Positions 32,787-45,489 of a stretch of 64,000 nucleotides of DNA are shown here, in pieces. The position numbers were made by a program, and so were the translations under genes. This DNA comes from Cheilinus undulatus (Eukaryota > Chordata > Actinopteri > Labriformes > Labridae): positions 34,385,196-34,449,195 of the forward strand of contig NC_054873.1 of the NCBI RefSeq assembly GCF_018320785.1, written 5' to 3'. Each line of letters starts with the position of its first letter. Positions within the stretch are counted from its first letter, which is position 1. The notes under the pieces are model-generated. The model was not told the origin of the DNA. It ran no database searches and worked only from the letters and a program-made list of their open reading frames with translations.

Positions 32787-35700
32787 GGTAGATTTGGATG
32801 TTTTCATTGGGTCGTTGTCATGTTGCTGCAGAAGGGTCGATTTCCCCAATCGACCCTCCTGCAGCAGAAACCTGAGATTTTGTACAAAAATTGTCTGGTA
32901 TTTGGGATTTGTTATGAAATTTCAGAGTTCCAGCTGGGGAGGGGGGTCTTGCATTATATTTCTTTGCCACAATTTTTACAAAACAATAATGTGGGACATT
33001 TTAATGGGGGGTTATACGCCTTGCACTATATAGATTTTGTTTTAACGTAAGCTCCATAATAAATGAAGAATAATGATAATATAACAATATATATCATGTT
33101 TTACAGTTTTTATGAAAGTTATTACATTGTGGTCATAATAAAGATTTACTAAATGACTTCTGATGTAGGATTTTGTAAGATTTGTTTCAGGTTAACTGTT
33201 TATTTGTCAAAGAACAGTTTGAAGTTTTATGGTCACCATTAAAATTGAATTCATATCAATTCTCATGATTGTGTTTCTTCATAGCATGCTCCCCAAAGTA
33301 GTGAAGAGACGAGTGCATGCCTTGAAAAGGCTACAGGTGCAGTGTGCCAACATAGAGGCTAAATTCTACGAGGAGGTCCATGAGCTAGAGAGGAAATATG
33401 CTGCCCTCTATCAGCCACTTTTTGAGAAGGTACTGTATATATGTGAAAAAAGTTCCCATGTTTGTCTTTCAGATTCAGTTATCATCTTTCCTGCACTAAT
33501 GGGTGTTAAAGTCTGGCTCTCTGGCCTGATCTGGGGTCAGTGAGGACACATCCCTAGTGCTAAATTAAAAACTGCTACAACGAGTAGTCAACTGTTCTTT
33601 TGTCAGTCAAGGCTATTTCCAGAGCAAGTGACAGGAACTCTGCTGTTCTTAGTCTGAGTGAAGACTGGCAGCTGTAATCCCACTGCACCTGTCATATATG
33701 TGTCAGTGCATATGTGCAAGTTAATTTCAGTGTGCTAGCTGGAAATTAAACAGTGTATCCAATAAGTACTTGTTAGAATTTACTGTAATATTATCAAATG
33801 TTGTTTAATGTTATGAACTGACTTTTCTGTTTATGTGTGTGCATTTCAGAGACGAGATATAGTTACAGGAACAGTGGAACCAACAGACGAGGAGTGTGAG
33901 TGGCACAGTGACAGAGAGGAAGAGGAGGAGCTAGCTGTAAGTACAAATTGGGTTTTTTTTGTATTGTTTTTTTTTTTTTATTATTTTAATTTAATTTTAA
34001 ACACACATGCTTGCTTTCTTTCTTTAAAAAGTACCTGCAGTCTCACATAAAATAGTAGTATTGAGTTACAGGGCTTGTGATTTTAAATTTCCCTGTGAAT
34101 TTAATACTGGTTTCCCCATAAGTGTTTTTAAAGAAACTCATTACTCCTTTACCTAAATGTCATCAACCATTTATAACGTTCAAAATTCTGTTTAGCTGAC
34201 CTGCACAGGCCCATGTGTGTAGCTTATGATTAAACAAAACTACAGTGTCAAGCTGCTGTCACTCTCACACACTGCAGCGTAAACCTGGAGCTGTGAAGTG
34301 AACAGTCAGCCTGCCCTGGCTGTTATAGGAGCAGTGTGATGAGATTCTGCTAATAGCAGGAGCACACAACATTTAAGATCATTGCATCATGAGTGTCTGC
34401 CTTTGATTGTCAAGGTGGTGCATCTGCAGCAGATTGACCTATTGCCTGAATGTTTATCAAGGGACACACAAACTGCATGCACAGTGCTCAGTTCTGACTG
34501 CTGATAGTGTTATCAGATAGACCGAACTAAGATTAGTCATGAAAATGAGAGCATTCTTTTATGGGGTTTTCATTCAACAACACAAAAGCTGCAACTTGGC
34601 ATCTTTCAGGTCTGCCTTTTTAACTCTACTGTTAATGGACTCAAAGCTACAGCAATACATTTTTAATTGGTTGAAACAAACTGTAATTTATGATGACAAC
34701 TCTTGATTTTAAGGTACTGCTGCCACTGGGCTGTTGACACACAAAGTGATAATAGAATACAAACCTGAAGTATTTTGTTTGTTTCCCAGAGAAGTTTTTT
34801 CTGTGAGGGGAAACAGTCAAAAGAAAGCAGAATAAGACTTTTCAGCAGAAAATGTCCTAAGCATCTACTGAGTAAGAATAGCCAAGAGAGAAGACATAGC
34901 TCTTGATAAAAAGCAAATGTTAAAAAAGACTGACTGAATGTGCATGACTTTTCTCTCTGTGGTTTATTTTACAAGGAAGTACAAGTCCTCTTGAGAAAAA
35001 ATACTTTGAAAACCTAAATGTTCTTAAGTAAAGCAGACATGAAAAGACATTTATATATAAAGCCAGTGGTTAAGTTCAACTAAGAGTTTTCATTTTTCAC
35101 TGAAAATTCTTTCAGTAAACTTGATTGAATCTGATTTCTTTGCAGAGATAAGATCTGCTTTCCAGGAAAAGATCTTGACCTCAGTAAGGCTTTTTTGATA
35201 AGTGCTTTGCCCAAATACTTGCAGGAGGAGATAAAAGAAAAAGCTGCTATTGAGGATTCAAAGAAAGAGGAAGCCACACCACAGGAAGACCCAAAAGGCA
35301 TCCCAGAGTTCTGGCTCACCATATTCAAGAGTGTGGACATGCTCAGTGACATGCTACAGGTATATACAAGAGCAGTCCTAGCCTTATCCACGTTTCACCC
35401 TACATCTGAAAATGTCCTGACCTGACTTTTCTTTACAAATAGGAACATGATGAGCCCATCCTAAAGCATCTGAAAGATATTCAAGTCAAGTTTTCTGAAC
35501 CAGGACAGCCAATGGTCAGTATCACCAAACAGCTACATAAAATCCACTGCATATCATTCCAGATGAAATACCAAATGATAATCTCTGCCTCTCTTGGTAT
35601 TTCTTCCAGAGTTTCACGTTAGAGTTTCACTTTGAGCCGAATGGCTACTTTAACAATGCAGTCCTCACTAAAGTCTACAAGATGAAGTCAGAGCCTGATG

Positions 35701-38700
35701 CCTCAGACCCCTTCTCATTTGAGGGTCCAGAGATCATTGACTGTGAAGGGTAAGAGCTCAACAACACAAATATGTTTTCTAAACTTTGGTAATGACTTGT
35801 ATGATGCCAAGATTTGGAAAAAAATAGATATGTGGTTAGTAAAAGAATCCTCTTCACTCTTTCTATATTAATCTCTTCTGATTTGGCATCCCACATATCA
35901 GCCTCCTCTTGGCACGTCTTCCAACATTTACCTTTTTTGTGCTCTTGCTCTCTACTGCCTCTCACTTCTTTTTTACATCTCCTCTCTTTAGCTGTCAGAT
36001 AGACTGGCACAAGGGGAAGGATGTGACAGTGAAAACTATAAAGAAGAAGCAGAAGCATAAAGGCCGTGGCACTGTCCGCACTGTTACCAAACAGGTCCCC
36101 AATGACTCCTTCTTCAACTTCTTTAACCCCATTAAAGGTGAGAACACTGGTCTTAACACAGGTTTAAGGTCTAAATATGGAAATCATTATCTTTCTGTCA
36201 TAGCTGTTACCATTTTAAATCATAGCTATTCTCTGTTAGCTGTGTACACAGCAATTCAGAAACTCCCTTAAGCAAACCTGAATCACTGGAAGCTCAAACA
36301 AATACTACTCGTCAGTATGTCTGTGATCGCCCACAGGCAGGGTGTCAACATGTCAGCATCCTGGTCATGTGGTTCCACCCTTTGTCACTGCATTAAGCTG
36401 ATTTCAACAGCAAGTGGCGCCAGACTCTAACCAGACTGGCTCTGCTGTGTGGACAGACCTGTCAGCTTTTCTGTGTAGTGATGTTGTACACAGAGATTTT
36501 CTCACTGAAATATAAAGGGTTTTTTTAGCTTTAGTACCAGCCTTAATGGTGAAAACATTTTTATGGGATGAAACACTCTGTGTAGTGAATTGCCCCGAAT
36601 TTGAGGCAAAGTTCACCTGAAAAAAGTTCAGCTAACCCACAACATCTACAAGTGTTAGAGCTTTAAAACAGTCACACCCGCATTGCTTCGAATGGTGGAG
36701 GGAACGCCTTTAATGTCAAAATTAGATTTGCAAATATAAAGTAAAATGATAAAGCACTTGATAAACAATTCATACAATGATCTTTTGCTAAGAAAAACCT
36801 GCGAAGAGCCTCTTCATTAGGGTTCTATCAAAAATACAGTTAAATGGATGCTGATTTTTGGCAACAATATGACAACATATTTTTTTGTTTGGGTCTTGGT
36901 GGGGGCTCAGCTTGTCTTTGAAACAAGTAGAGGGGCTCCAAGGAAAATGGTTGGGAACCACTGCCTTGAATACATCATCTAGAATAGTTTAATCTCTCCA
37001 ATTTCAATACATTGTGGTAGCAGGCACCTTTAATTAACAACAGCATGCTCTTTACTGTGTAGTCATGGTACCAGGCTGACATGTCTGGACTTATTCTGAC
37101 TTTAACAAGTTGACCTGATCTCCTATTGGCTGAGCGAATGTTTGTCTTACTGGTTCTGTCACCACCTCAGTATGTAAGTAGAGACTATAAATAGCTCTTT
37201 GTCATGTGCGTTCAGTTGCAAAGCTCTAAGGTTGTGATGCTTATCAGTGAAGGATGTATCACTCATTGATCATGTGATCACTTAAAGAGAGCGCATGAAA
37301 CAAAACTGCAGTGCAGTCTGTGAATACGTGTGAAATTATCGCCTACCATTCTTTAACCATAGCAACATCACTAAACGACATGAAAACAGCTTCTCATAGC
37401 ACAGTCAGCAGGAGGGAAGTGCATCCTTTTGTCATCAGGCATATCACTTTTATCAGGATATGCAAGGAAGTGTCACATGTGACTCTGCCCCCTGAACACA
37501 GTGAGTGACAGATGAGAACATGCCAGGGTGATGCTGTTGTGATGAACACTGACTTGACATAAAAGAAACTGTTACATTAATTTCTTCTGGAATAGGCAGA
37601 TGAGTATAAAAGGATAACCGGCCAAGTAAACAATTTAGCTCTGTATAATTCACTAATAAATAATCAATAAATCAAGTCTTTAAATATTTCTTTGGTATAA
37701 CTGTTTTTGAAATAAGGGGAGGTCAAATCAATCCAGGGCTCTCAGCAGCTTAATACTTAATTCTCATGTCTGGAGATGGTGTGGTTTCTTTCTTGAGTTG
37801 TCTTCACTTCCTTTGTCTCTCATCTCTCAAGTGCTGCTGTTGGGGTGAAACCAATCAAAAAGAAAACTCTTGTTATATTTGGCTTGTTAGAAATGTATCA
37901 TTGTGGTGTTTAATAATTTTACTGCCAGTAAATCCGGGTGTAGATTGATCAGTGAAATGAAAGCAGGAGAAAGCTTGCGTATGGGTCATGGACATCTGCT
38001 TATTACAACCTTTCTACCTCTTCTTGTCTGCATTTATAACACAGCTGACAGACAGCTATCAGCAATTCAACATCCCTTTTGTCTGAATGAGGGCTCATTT
38101 ATGCTCTAGCTTTGAAACGGGTTCGGACAGATGTTTCTGTCTGTACTCTGTGTTAATTTAGTCTGTTTTTTAACCGTTCTCTCTAAGATTATGGGTACAG
38201 ACCAAATGTAGAAATACCACTGCCAGTCATGGGGCAGTGTAATGTAGCCACAGTCCAACCCAGAGTAGCAAAACACAATGAAGAAGAATAATTTGAACAA
38301 AGGTCAACCTTAAACAAGTTTTCTGAGAAAATATCACTAAATATTGAGTGATTTGTTAGAAAATAAAAACATTGGTATTAGCTCACCTGGGCACAAAGAC
38401 ATACAACTACAAGAGCACAGCTGGGCAGGGGATGGACTGTTCTTTCTCTGGTCTATGGGATGGAAGGAGGAGCTTCAAAGTAGCTCTGTAAAAGACTGTG
38501 ACCTCCTGTGGATTAGTTTTTCAATGTCCACTCACACCTAAAGAGACGGACATCAGCATGAGAGCAGTGATTGTTGTGAAGTTTAAAATGAACAGATATG
38601 CATGGAGCATAATTTAGCCTTAAGGCTTATTTGAACTGACTGTTGAATGGCACTCTTTGAGCTGAAGATTTAGTCCTAGACAGCATGTGATGCAGAGGCA

Positions 38701-41700
38701 ACAAGTGATACACATACATAATGGGCGTTGAATTGAAGACATTTACCCGTAACCCCTTGCTGTTCCTGTAAAATTCACTCATAATGCCTCAGAATGGAAT
38801 AAAAAAAAGAGAAAAGGAAAAACACCCTGACTACTGGGCCATCAGAGGTAAAGTGCACCAAAACTGCACAAAAAACAGTGTTGAAGTAATTGTAATGTTG
38901 CATCCCCATTACCTTCCCCACCTAACTCAACATCTTTATGTGGGCATAATTAAGCTCCATCAGCAAGAGAGCACAGCACTGCTGAGAGTGAAGGTGCAGA
39001 CAGCTTTGCTCCTTTTAAGGAGGTTCATAGTTTTTAAGTATGTGTGTAGGAAAAGCTTGAAAAAGATCCCAAAAGCACTTGAAAACTGCTTGAATTTGAC
39101 TGAGTATACAAGCCCTGATGATTGGACGATAGAGCAGTGAAACACAGGAGTATGCTTTGAAATTTTGATGCTTACACAGTAGAAGGCTTTGTCGTCATTC
39201 TCTATTGTCTCGAGGAGAGGAAGGAGGATATGATGTCATCTTTACTTCGTTTGTCAGAGGTGGAACACAGCTGTTTGTCACCTTCTTTGGATGATGTGAC
39301 CTGCCATTCATGACATGATGTCATTGATGCTAAGCACGGTTGCTCCCTTAAATGGGCTTTTAGATCCTGGTTGAATCACAGCTGATCCCTGCACTGTCCC
39401 AGTGAAAGGTTTTACACAACAAATGTAACATCCGTTGTGACTGTTTGGCCTAACTAGTAATTATGAAATGAATGTGCCTTTTAAAACCCGTTTTCCAAGT
39501 GTTGTTCACACCTTAATTTGCTTTGTTTAGTCACAGTTAAACACTATGTTGAGGTGACTATTGGCTAACTGATATATGCCCTTTCCCCTACAGTTTCTCC
39601 AGATGGGGAGATGGTGAGTAAAATGTAGCTCATTCTTCATAGAATCCCCACTCATTTTATGTCCCTCCTATCACCATCAATCCTCAGCATTTGTTGCGGT
39701 GTTAAAATGGTCTCTTTGTGTTCCTGTTTTAAAGGATGAGGACTCTGAGTTCACCCTAGCCACAGACTTTGAGATTGGTCATTTCTTCCGTGAGAGAATA
39801 GTTCCCAGAGCGGTGCTGTATTTCACTGGAGAGGCCCTGGAGGATGACGAGAGCGTAAGTCTTTCCCTGTTTAACACTAAAACTACTTGAAAAGTTGTAC
39901 TTCAGCAAAAACAGCAACAAGATTGGACTTTTGCTGGCTGGAAAGAGTTTTTTAGAGGCATTTAAGCTAAACTTTTTCACTTGTGTACCATGGTTGTGAT
40001 TATACTCTTAATATTTGTTGTGTTACAGTTTGAAGAGGAGGAGTTGGAAGAAGGAGATGAAGAGGTTGGTGCTATTTCTTTCTTTTATTGTGAATCTGTT
40101 CTGAAGTACCAGACAGCTGGTCATTACAGTCCCATACAGCAGTTCATATTCTGTACCATATAATCATAATAGCACTTAGCACTTATATATATATATATAT
40201 ATAATATATATATATATATTATATATATATATAAGGGTCCTACGAATATTATTTAATCATCTTGTCTTTGTACCACAGGAGCAAGATGATGAGTGCGATG
40301 ATGAGGATGATGAGGGAGACTTTGACCCTAAGGTCAGTATCTATTCCTAAATGTTTTCATCTTACTTTATTTAGATTTAAGTCCTAATAATGATGTTTTG
40401 CATTGGGAGAAGTGCAGTGCCACGCAATAGTTTGTGAAAAACTTGAATAACACCGCAGGTTTATAGACAACTGTCTCTGACTTTGAACTTCAAATTTTTT
40501 TTTTTTTTTTTTTAAATTTCCCATCAAAAACGCCAGAGCACTGCAGTTGCATCATGGCATAGCTGAAGGGAGCAATAGAAACAATGAAAGCTTGTTCATT
40601 TTACCAAGGCATCTCATAAGCATGAAAAGCAAACATGAAATCAACTTTTATTATTTTTAAGATAATAATACAGTGTTGGAAACTTTTACGTGATACATGG
40701 CAGCCAATCTTGTTTTCATCAGGCATAGTCTCGTCTTTCAAAGATACCACAATTTGCTACAATTATGAACTGTTTTATTTATATATTTAAACTGCTGCCT
40801 TTTCCTGCACACACTTTAACACAAAATAAGCTTAGACGTAGGAAACACATGATAATTTGTGTTGAATGTGCTTGGGGAAAAATAACTATTTGGTAACTGC
40901 TGTAAGATGTGGGAAATAAAAGATTAAATCTACCATATATGGCATGAATATGCCTTGAAACATGTATCACAACTGTTACTAATATCAGCAGCCCCTGCAC
41001 TGTTTGTAGTTGGTTTAACCTTGTGTGCTGTGATTAGGGAAAATTTGCATGTAGATTTATTTTACCCCATTCAGTGCTACACATCAGGATGTGCGTCCTT
41101 TCAGCTCTGTGCAGGATAGAGTGCATTTGGTTCTGTTATATTGTGTAAAGCAGAGATGGGCACTTGAGTCCGCAACTTGGACTCGAGTCACACTTAAGTC
41201 GCACACATCAGTGACTTGAGACTTGACTTGGACTCGTGAGCAAAAGACTCGACTCAGACTGGTGATCTGGGACTCATGCACAATCTTCGGTTTTTCATTT
41301 TTCCATCACGACCTCTTGTCCCCCTGTTATTTTTTTGCCCCTTTCCTCCCCTTAGGTTTGACGGTTTGTGCCCCTTTTACGCAGCACCACCAGCCACTCT
41401 CCTCTCTTCCTCATCTTCGTTCATGCTGCATATGACACACAACTGCAACGCTCACGCACACACCTATTCTGAAATGTATGCTAAAATGTTGGTAGACTGC
41501 AGACTTAAGTCTGTTGAGGACAAAAGTTTCAGAATACCTAAACTCTTATCTCCTGCATTACAGCTCCTCTGACCACAGAGAATCAGGGTCAGCGCTGTTT
41601 GTGTGTGTGTGTGTGTGTGCGTGCTCCAGCTGTGTGTGTCTCTGTGTCGCCCGCATTACCCATGGGTGTGCGCAATGTTAAAATATGATTTGGTTAATAT

Positions 41701-43844
41701 TCCTTTAATTTCATATGTTTATAGGAACAAATTAATGTTGGAATCTCTGCATTTTCACTTATTGACAATGAACGGACACAAAAGACGATAGGAACATTAA
41801 AACTTTAAATACGGTTTACAGGAGGTTTCAGCTGAATAAAGTTAAATTTAGTTTGATTTTACCCATATAAAGAAATTTACACCATAAATGATGACAGAAG
41901 TTCCTTAAGGAGAATGGAGGGAGAAATACTCAGCATACTCTGTTGAAGATCTGAGTGTGAATTAGAAATGAGTTTTTATTTTATTTCAGAATAAACAGTT
42001 CATTAACAGTTAGTGTTTCTGTGTTAGTATAAAATTACTACCATTAAAGAAATATATCTGACAAAGAAGAACATTTCATCTCGAGTGTTTCAGTGTCTGT
42101 CTCTATCAGTGAAGTCTGACTCATGTGTCTAGTGTTTCATGTGTACACAGAGAGGAGCTTTGTTAAGAGGAGGGCTGATATTGATCATGTTGATGAGGGA
42201 TCTTATAGCAGAGGTACATATGATATATAGCACATACAACAACAGAACTGTGGCTAGTGAAACATTGAGTGGCTATTAGCCAATAGTCACATTGGCTGGT
42301 GTGAATAAAGTTAATGTCAAGCCCTGTAATATGTAAGTGTACACATGCACTACGGTGAGCCAGCCACAGACAATACCCCACCCTACTGATGGTGATAATA
42401 CAGTACAGGATTTAAATTCCTCAGATAGAGAAATGCAGTGGTCTAAGCACTGAACACTCGTGGCCAAAGACTTGAGACTTGACTTGGACTTGCAAAAAAT
42501 GACTTGTGTGCATCTCTGATGTAAAGTATGCATCCCGTTTCCTGTTGTGATTTTGTACTGGAAGCTTTTTGATAATTGTTCATGGAGGTATGCCTCCTCT
42601 GTAATATTCTATCAACACTTGCTCTGGCACTGCATGTGGAATGATTAGTGAATTAAAGTTAGCAGCTCTGGTGTGTGGTCAAAATGTTTGACAGATTTAG
42701 TGTCTCTGCTTTATATGCCCACTTCATTGTGTTTGTCCTGTTATTGTCAGTATTAGTTTTCCTGACTTGAGGCCAGGCTAAAATATTATATGCAACATCA
42801 CATGTTTTGATGGGGCGGATTACTCTGTCTGCAAGAACCTTTGGTTTGCATACACATCAGCTGTTTTAAGCAGTGGTTATTGAAAGATCTGTATTATATC
42901 TTAAAATGTTTCCTCACAAGCTCTTGTACCTAACAACCACAACTTGGTGTTTTCTACCTTTACTCTTGGTGAAAAGCTTCTCTTTCACTGTTGTGTTTCT
43001 CACTAGCTTTGACCTCCAGTCCCCGCTGTAGACTGTTTAAGAAGTGTTTTTCCTGCACTTACTCTCTCAGACCATCAGCTGTATGTTATTATGTAATGGA
43101 AGTATGTGAAAGAGCCTTTATTTATGCTCAAGCTGAGCTAACTACTCTCCACTATGGGCTATTCCAGTCTGATAGTCATTACGTGCATACCTTGGCCTGT
43201 AAGCAGTTTCTTTAGAAGTGAGCTACAATGATGTTTTGTCTGTGAAAGAGTTTCTGCAGGAGCTGAGCGTTTCTCTCATGATACCTGCTGTCAGCTCAGT
43301 CACCATCCTCAGCAACATCTTACTGAGCTTTCACTGTCATTTCTGAATGTGATGATTAAACTTGTGCATGTTGTTGTCTCTCCCTCCCCTGGATTCCCCT
43401 CCATTACAGGCATAATCAATCATTCTCACCCCATGCATTTCTAGGTAAGGGAGAAGTAAGGATGGCGTCCCTCATACATTACACACATGCTGCGTTAGGT
43501 TTATTTTTCTGGCTGCCTTTCTCTTCCTCTGCATCATTCATTTTCCCACTAGTCTAAGGTGATGAAGACTTTAACTCTTCTTAATATAGATTATTTTCTT
43601 TAAATCTTTGCCCCCTTTCTCCTTCCATTATTCTTCTTCCATCTACTGTCCCATCCCAGGTTTCTAACATTCCCCTTTGCTGTAACAAACCCCAGTTAAA
43701 GTAAAGTAACTCTCTTTCTCAAGTGTTAGCTCTGTTGTTAGCCTCCTCTATTTGCTTTGTCTGTTTGTTTCCCTGTTTTCTGAACATGCATCTCTCTCTC
43801 CACAGAAAGAACAGCCCCAGCCTGCCGAATGCAAACAGCAGTAA
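31217..43844 (+). CDS. nap1l4: Nucleosome assembly protein 1-like 4, histone chaperone, 13 coding exons
   Basis: Binds core histones H2A-H2B and H3-H4, shuttles them between cytoplasm and nucleus and helps assemble nucleosomes. Coding exons: 31217-31232 (or 31244), 31416-31488, 33285-33429, 33850-33936, 35225-35359, 35443-35514, 35610-35749, 35992-36137, 39594-39613 (20 bp), 39735-39854, 40029-40064, 40279-40332, 43806-43844. Phases agree throughout, giving 360 or 364 aa. Seen: 'LPKVVKRRVHALK' and the long dimerisation helix 'EAKFYEEVHELERKYAALYQ' (exon 33285), the NAP core 'KGIPEFWLTIFKSVDMLSDM', a basic NLS (KKKQKHKGRG, residues 240-249), 'DFEIGHFFRERIVPRAVLYF', acidic tail exons and the CaaX end CKQQ. 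NAP1L4 rather than NAP1L1 is indicated by 'VEPTDEECEWHSDREEEEELA', 'DEDSEFTLA' and linkage to th. Whether it is the teleost a or b copy is not decided. The N-terminus lacks the usual 'VLAALQERL' segment. Confidence 0.95.
31233..31246 (+). other. nap1l4: Tandem splice donors in the nap1l4 start exon
   Basis: AAAG|GTAAAG (after 31232) and AAAG|GTATTT (after 31244) are 12 nt apart and both keep frame with the next exon, adding or omitting four residues (Gly-Lys-Asp-Lys). The first fits the donor consensus better. Confidence 0.5.
31489..33284 (+). other. nap1l4: nap1l4 intron 3 with DNA-transposon fragment
   Basis: Between about 32330 and 32870 lies a repeat fragment ('ttgcccactcctcctctcaa', 'ccacagattatctgtgggat', 'gggtcgttgtcatgttgct') of a kind widespread in fish DNA, interrupted by a 27-T run at 32760-32786. 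It ends in a hairpin with 19-bp arms, 32824-32842 against 32848-32866, one mismatch, loop TCCCC. I searched this intron for the missing 'LAALQ'-type exon and saw none. Confidence 0.55.
36138..39593 (+). other. nap1l4: nap1l4 intron 9 (3.5 kb), no gene within
   Basis: The longest nap1l4 intron together with intron 13. Around 36900-36965 ('gaggggctccaagg', 'atggttgggaaccactg') it resembles the end of a hAT-type repeat. The rest is unassigned. Confidence 0.5.
40181..40234. repeat. (TA)n microsatellite in nap1l4 intron 12
   Basis: About 50 bp of alternating TA, slightly interrupted, between the two acidic-tail exons at 40029-40064 and 40279-40332. Confidence 0.9.
41151..42518. mobile_element. 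Non-autonomous hAT-like element in nap1l4 intron 13
   Basis: A 1368-bp insertion has the ends CAGAGATGGGCAC and GTGTGCATCTCTG as inverted repeats. It is flanked by the 8-bp near-duplicates GTGTAAAG (41143-41150) and ATGTAAAG (42519-42526), 7 of 8 identical. 8-bp duplications are typical of hAT elements. Both ends carry many degenerate 'acttggactcgagtc' words. No transposase is visible. A (GT)n run lies inside at about 41599-41620. Confidence 0.8.
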
Positions 43845-45485
43845 CCATGGCAATTAAGAGAGATGGAGAACTGCTGTCCGTCAAATCAGTTCTTAACCAA
43901 TCAGCAAGTCCTCCTACTCTTGCAGGCTCCGCCCTTTTATGAACTCTTCATCTGAACGCAATAGAACGCAAACCAAACTGCGTTTTTACTTTGTGCATGA
44001 CTTCTTTTTCTTTTGTCTTGCGCCCATCTCACTCCATTTTATTTGGCTTCATTCAAACTCTTAGCAGGAAGGGACTCTGATTGAAATACAATGGCATAAC
44101 ATAGGGACAGTCTTCTTTGGTAAGGTGGAGAGGGTTATGACTGCCAAGAAACTTAGAACATCATCATATGGATAGAAAGATAGGAAAGTAACGGATCCCA
44201 ACTTCAGTTTTCATGGAATAAATCAGTTACTCAGGGTTTTTTAATGCCAACAAGCAACATGTAAGTTTACCAGGAAACTGCTGAACAAGTTTGACTTAAT
44301 CTTTCACTGGGGTTGCTGCAGTGTTTTTTTCTTTTGTTATGGTGTTTTTTAAGAGACATACAATGTATCATTTTGAATTTAATTCACTGTTTTAAATGTT
44401 CATTGTCATGTCATTAGACTATTTATTCTGGTGTCATGCAGCTGTATGAAATGGTGCGTTTTTGGAACTCTTGAGGCCCAGCCGCGAAAATCGGCTCCTT
44501 CTCATTGGCTCAAATCTTATTTGGGCTTAGCAGGTCAGCAAAACGTGAATACTGCCAAGTCATGTTTTTTAGTTATTGAAGTGAACTGCAAATGTAGAGG
44601 AAATGTGATTTGTATTAAAACTAATTCTGCCCCTCTGTATCGGGCTAAACAAGCATTTAAACTGAGCACTTGAATGAACACGATGTAACTGATGGTGTGA
44701 CTGATGTGGTTTACCACAAGTCTCACATATAGATAGATCTCTTTTCCTGTTGGCCTCATCAGCCCTGAAATGCTCTTCAAACACATTTTAAAAACAAGAA
44801 AAACTTAAAAGAGGATTTTTAAAGGAATATCATCACATTGGCTGATTTCAGCTCGGTGGATTTTCCCAGCCTCGTTCTCAGATCCAGTCTGGTGAAAAAG
44901 TCCCTGTAATGATGCAGTGGCTGGCCTCCACCCTCTGTGGTTCTTCACTTCTGGTGTGGGTTAAGCTCTTGACAAATGTCATTAAAAGTCATTGATGGAA
45001 CAGTTTAATATAAATTTTGTTGCCAACAAGCCAAAATGAACGGCTTAAACACCGTCCTCTTATGAAATTGTTTTCCAGTTCTCATTAACACTGTAATCTA
45101 ATTCAGCGTTTAAAGTTGTTAAAGAATATATAAATATTTCTGTTATTGTATAATGATTCAGTAGAATGTCTGTGGAAACAAAAAGAAGAGGTTGCCAATG
45201 TATTTTATATACTGCAGTTGAATTTTGGTCGTGTGTTGACCGGTCAGCAACAGCAGTAAATGGTGAAAATCCAAACCTGTCCCTTCTCTCTTTAAAAGAA
45301 CGATTGTAAATCTTGACGGATCTCTGAGCCACGGTTGACATCTTCAGATCTACCATATTCGACCGTGTGCTAGCAATGGCCTTAACTGGTTCTTATTCAC
45401 AATTTGTTACTTGCGCAATATTTCTTTTCAATTTGTACAGAGTTAGTTAAAATATTCTATTAAAGTTGTGCGACATGGAAAATGT
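43845..45485 (+). other. nap1l4: nap1l4 3'UTR with candidate poly(A) signals
   Basis: From the TAA at 43842-43844 the transcript probably runs about 1.6 kb to an ATTAAA at 45459-45464. An earlier AATAAA at 44217-44222 could give a shorter form. No open frame in this stretch looks real. Usage cannot be judged from sequence alone. Confidence 0.5.
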
Positions 45486-45489
45486 CTCT

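Noticed and set aside
35675..36058. Minus-strand frame of 127 codons
   Set aside because: It is antisense to two nap1l4 exons and the intron between them, and shows no domain.
41223..41572. Overlapping open frames in nap1l4 intron 13
   Set aside because: They lie inside the non-autonomous hAT-like element and resemble no transposase.
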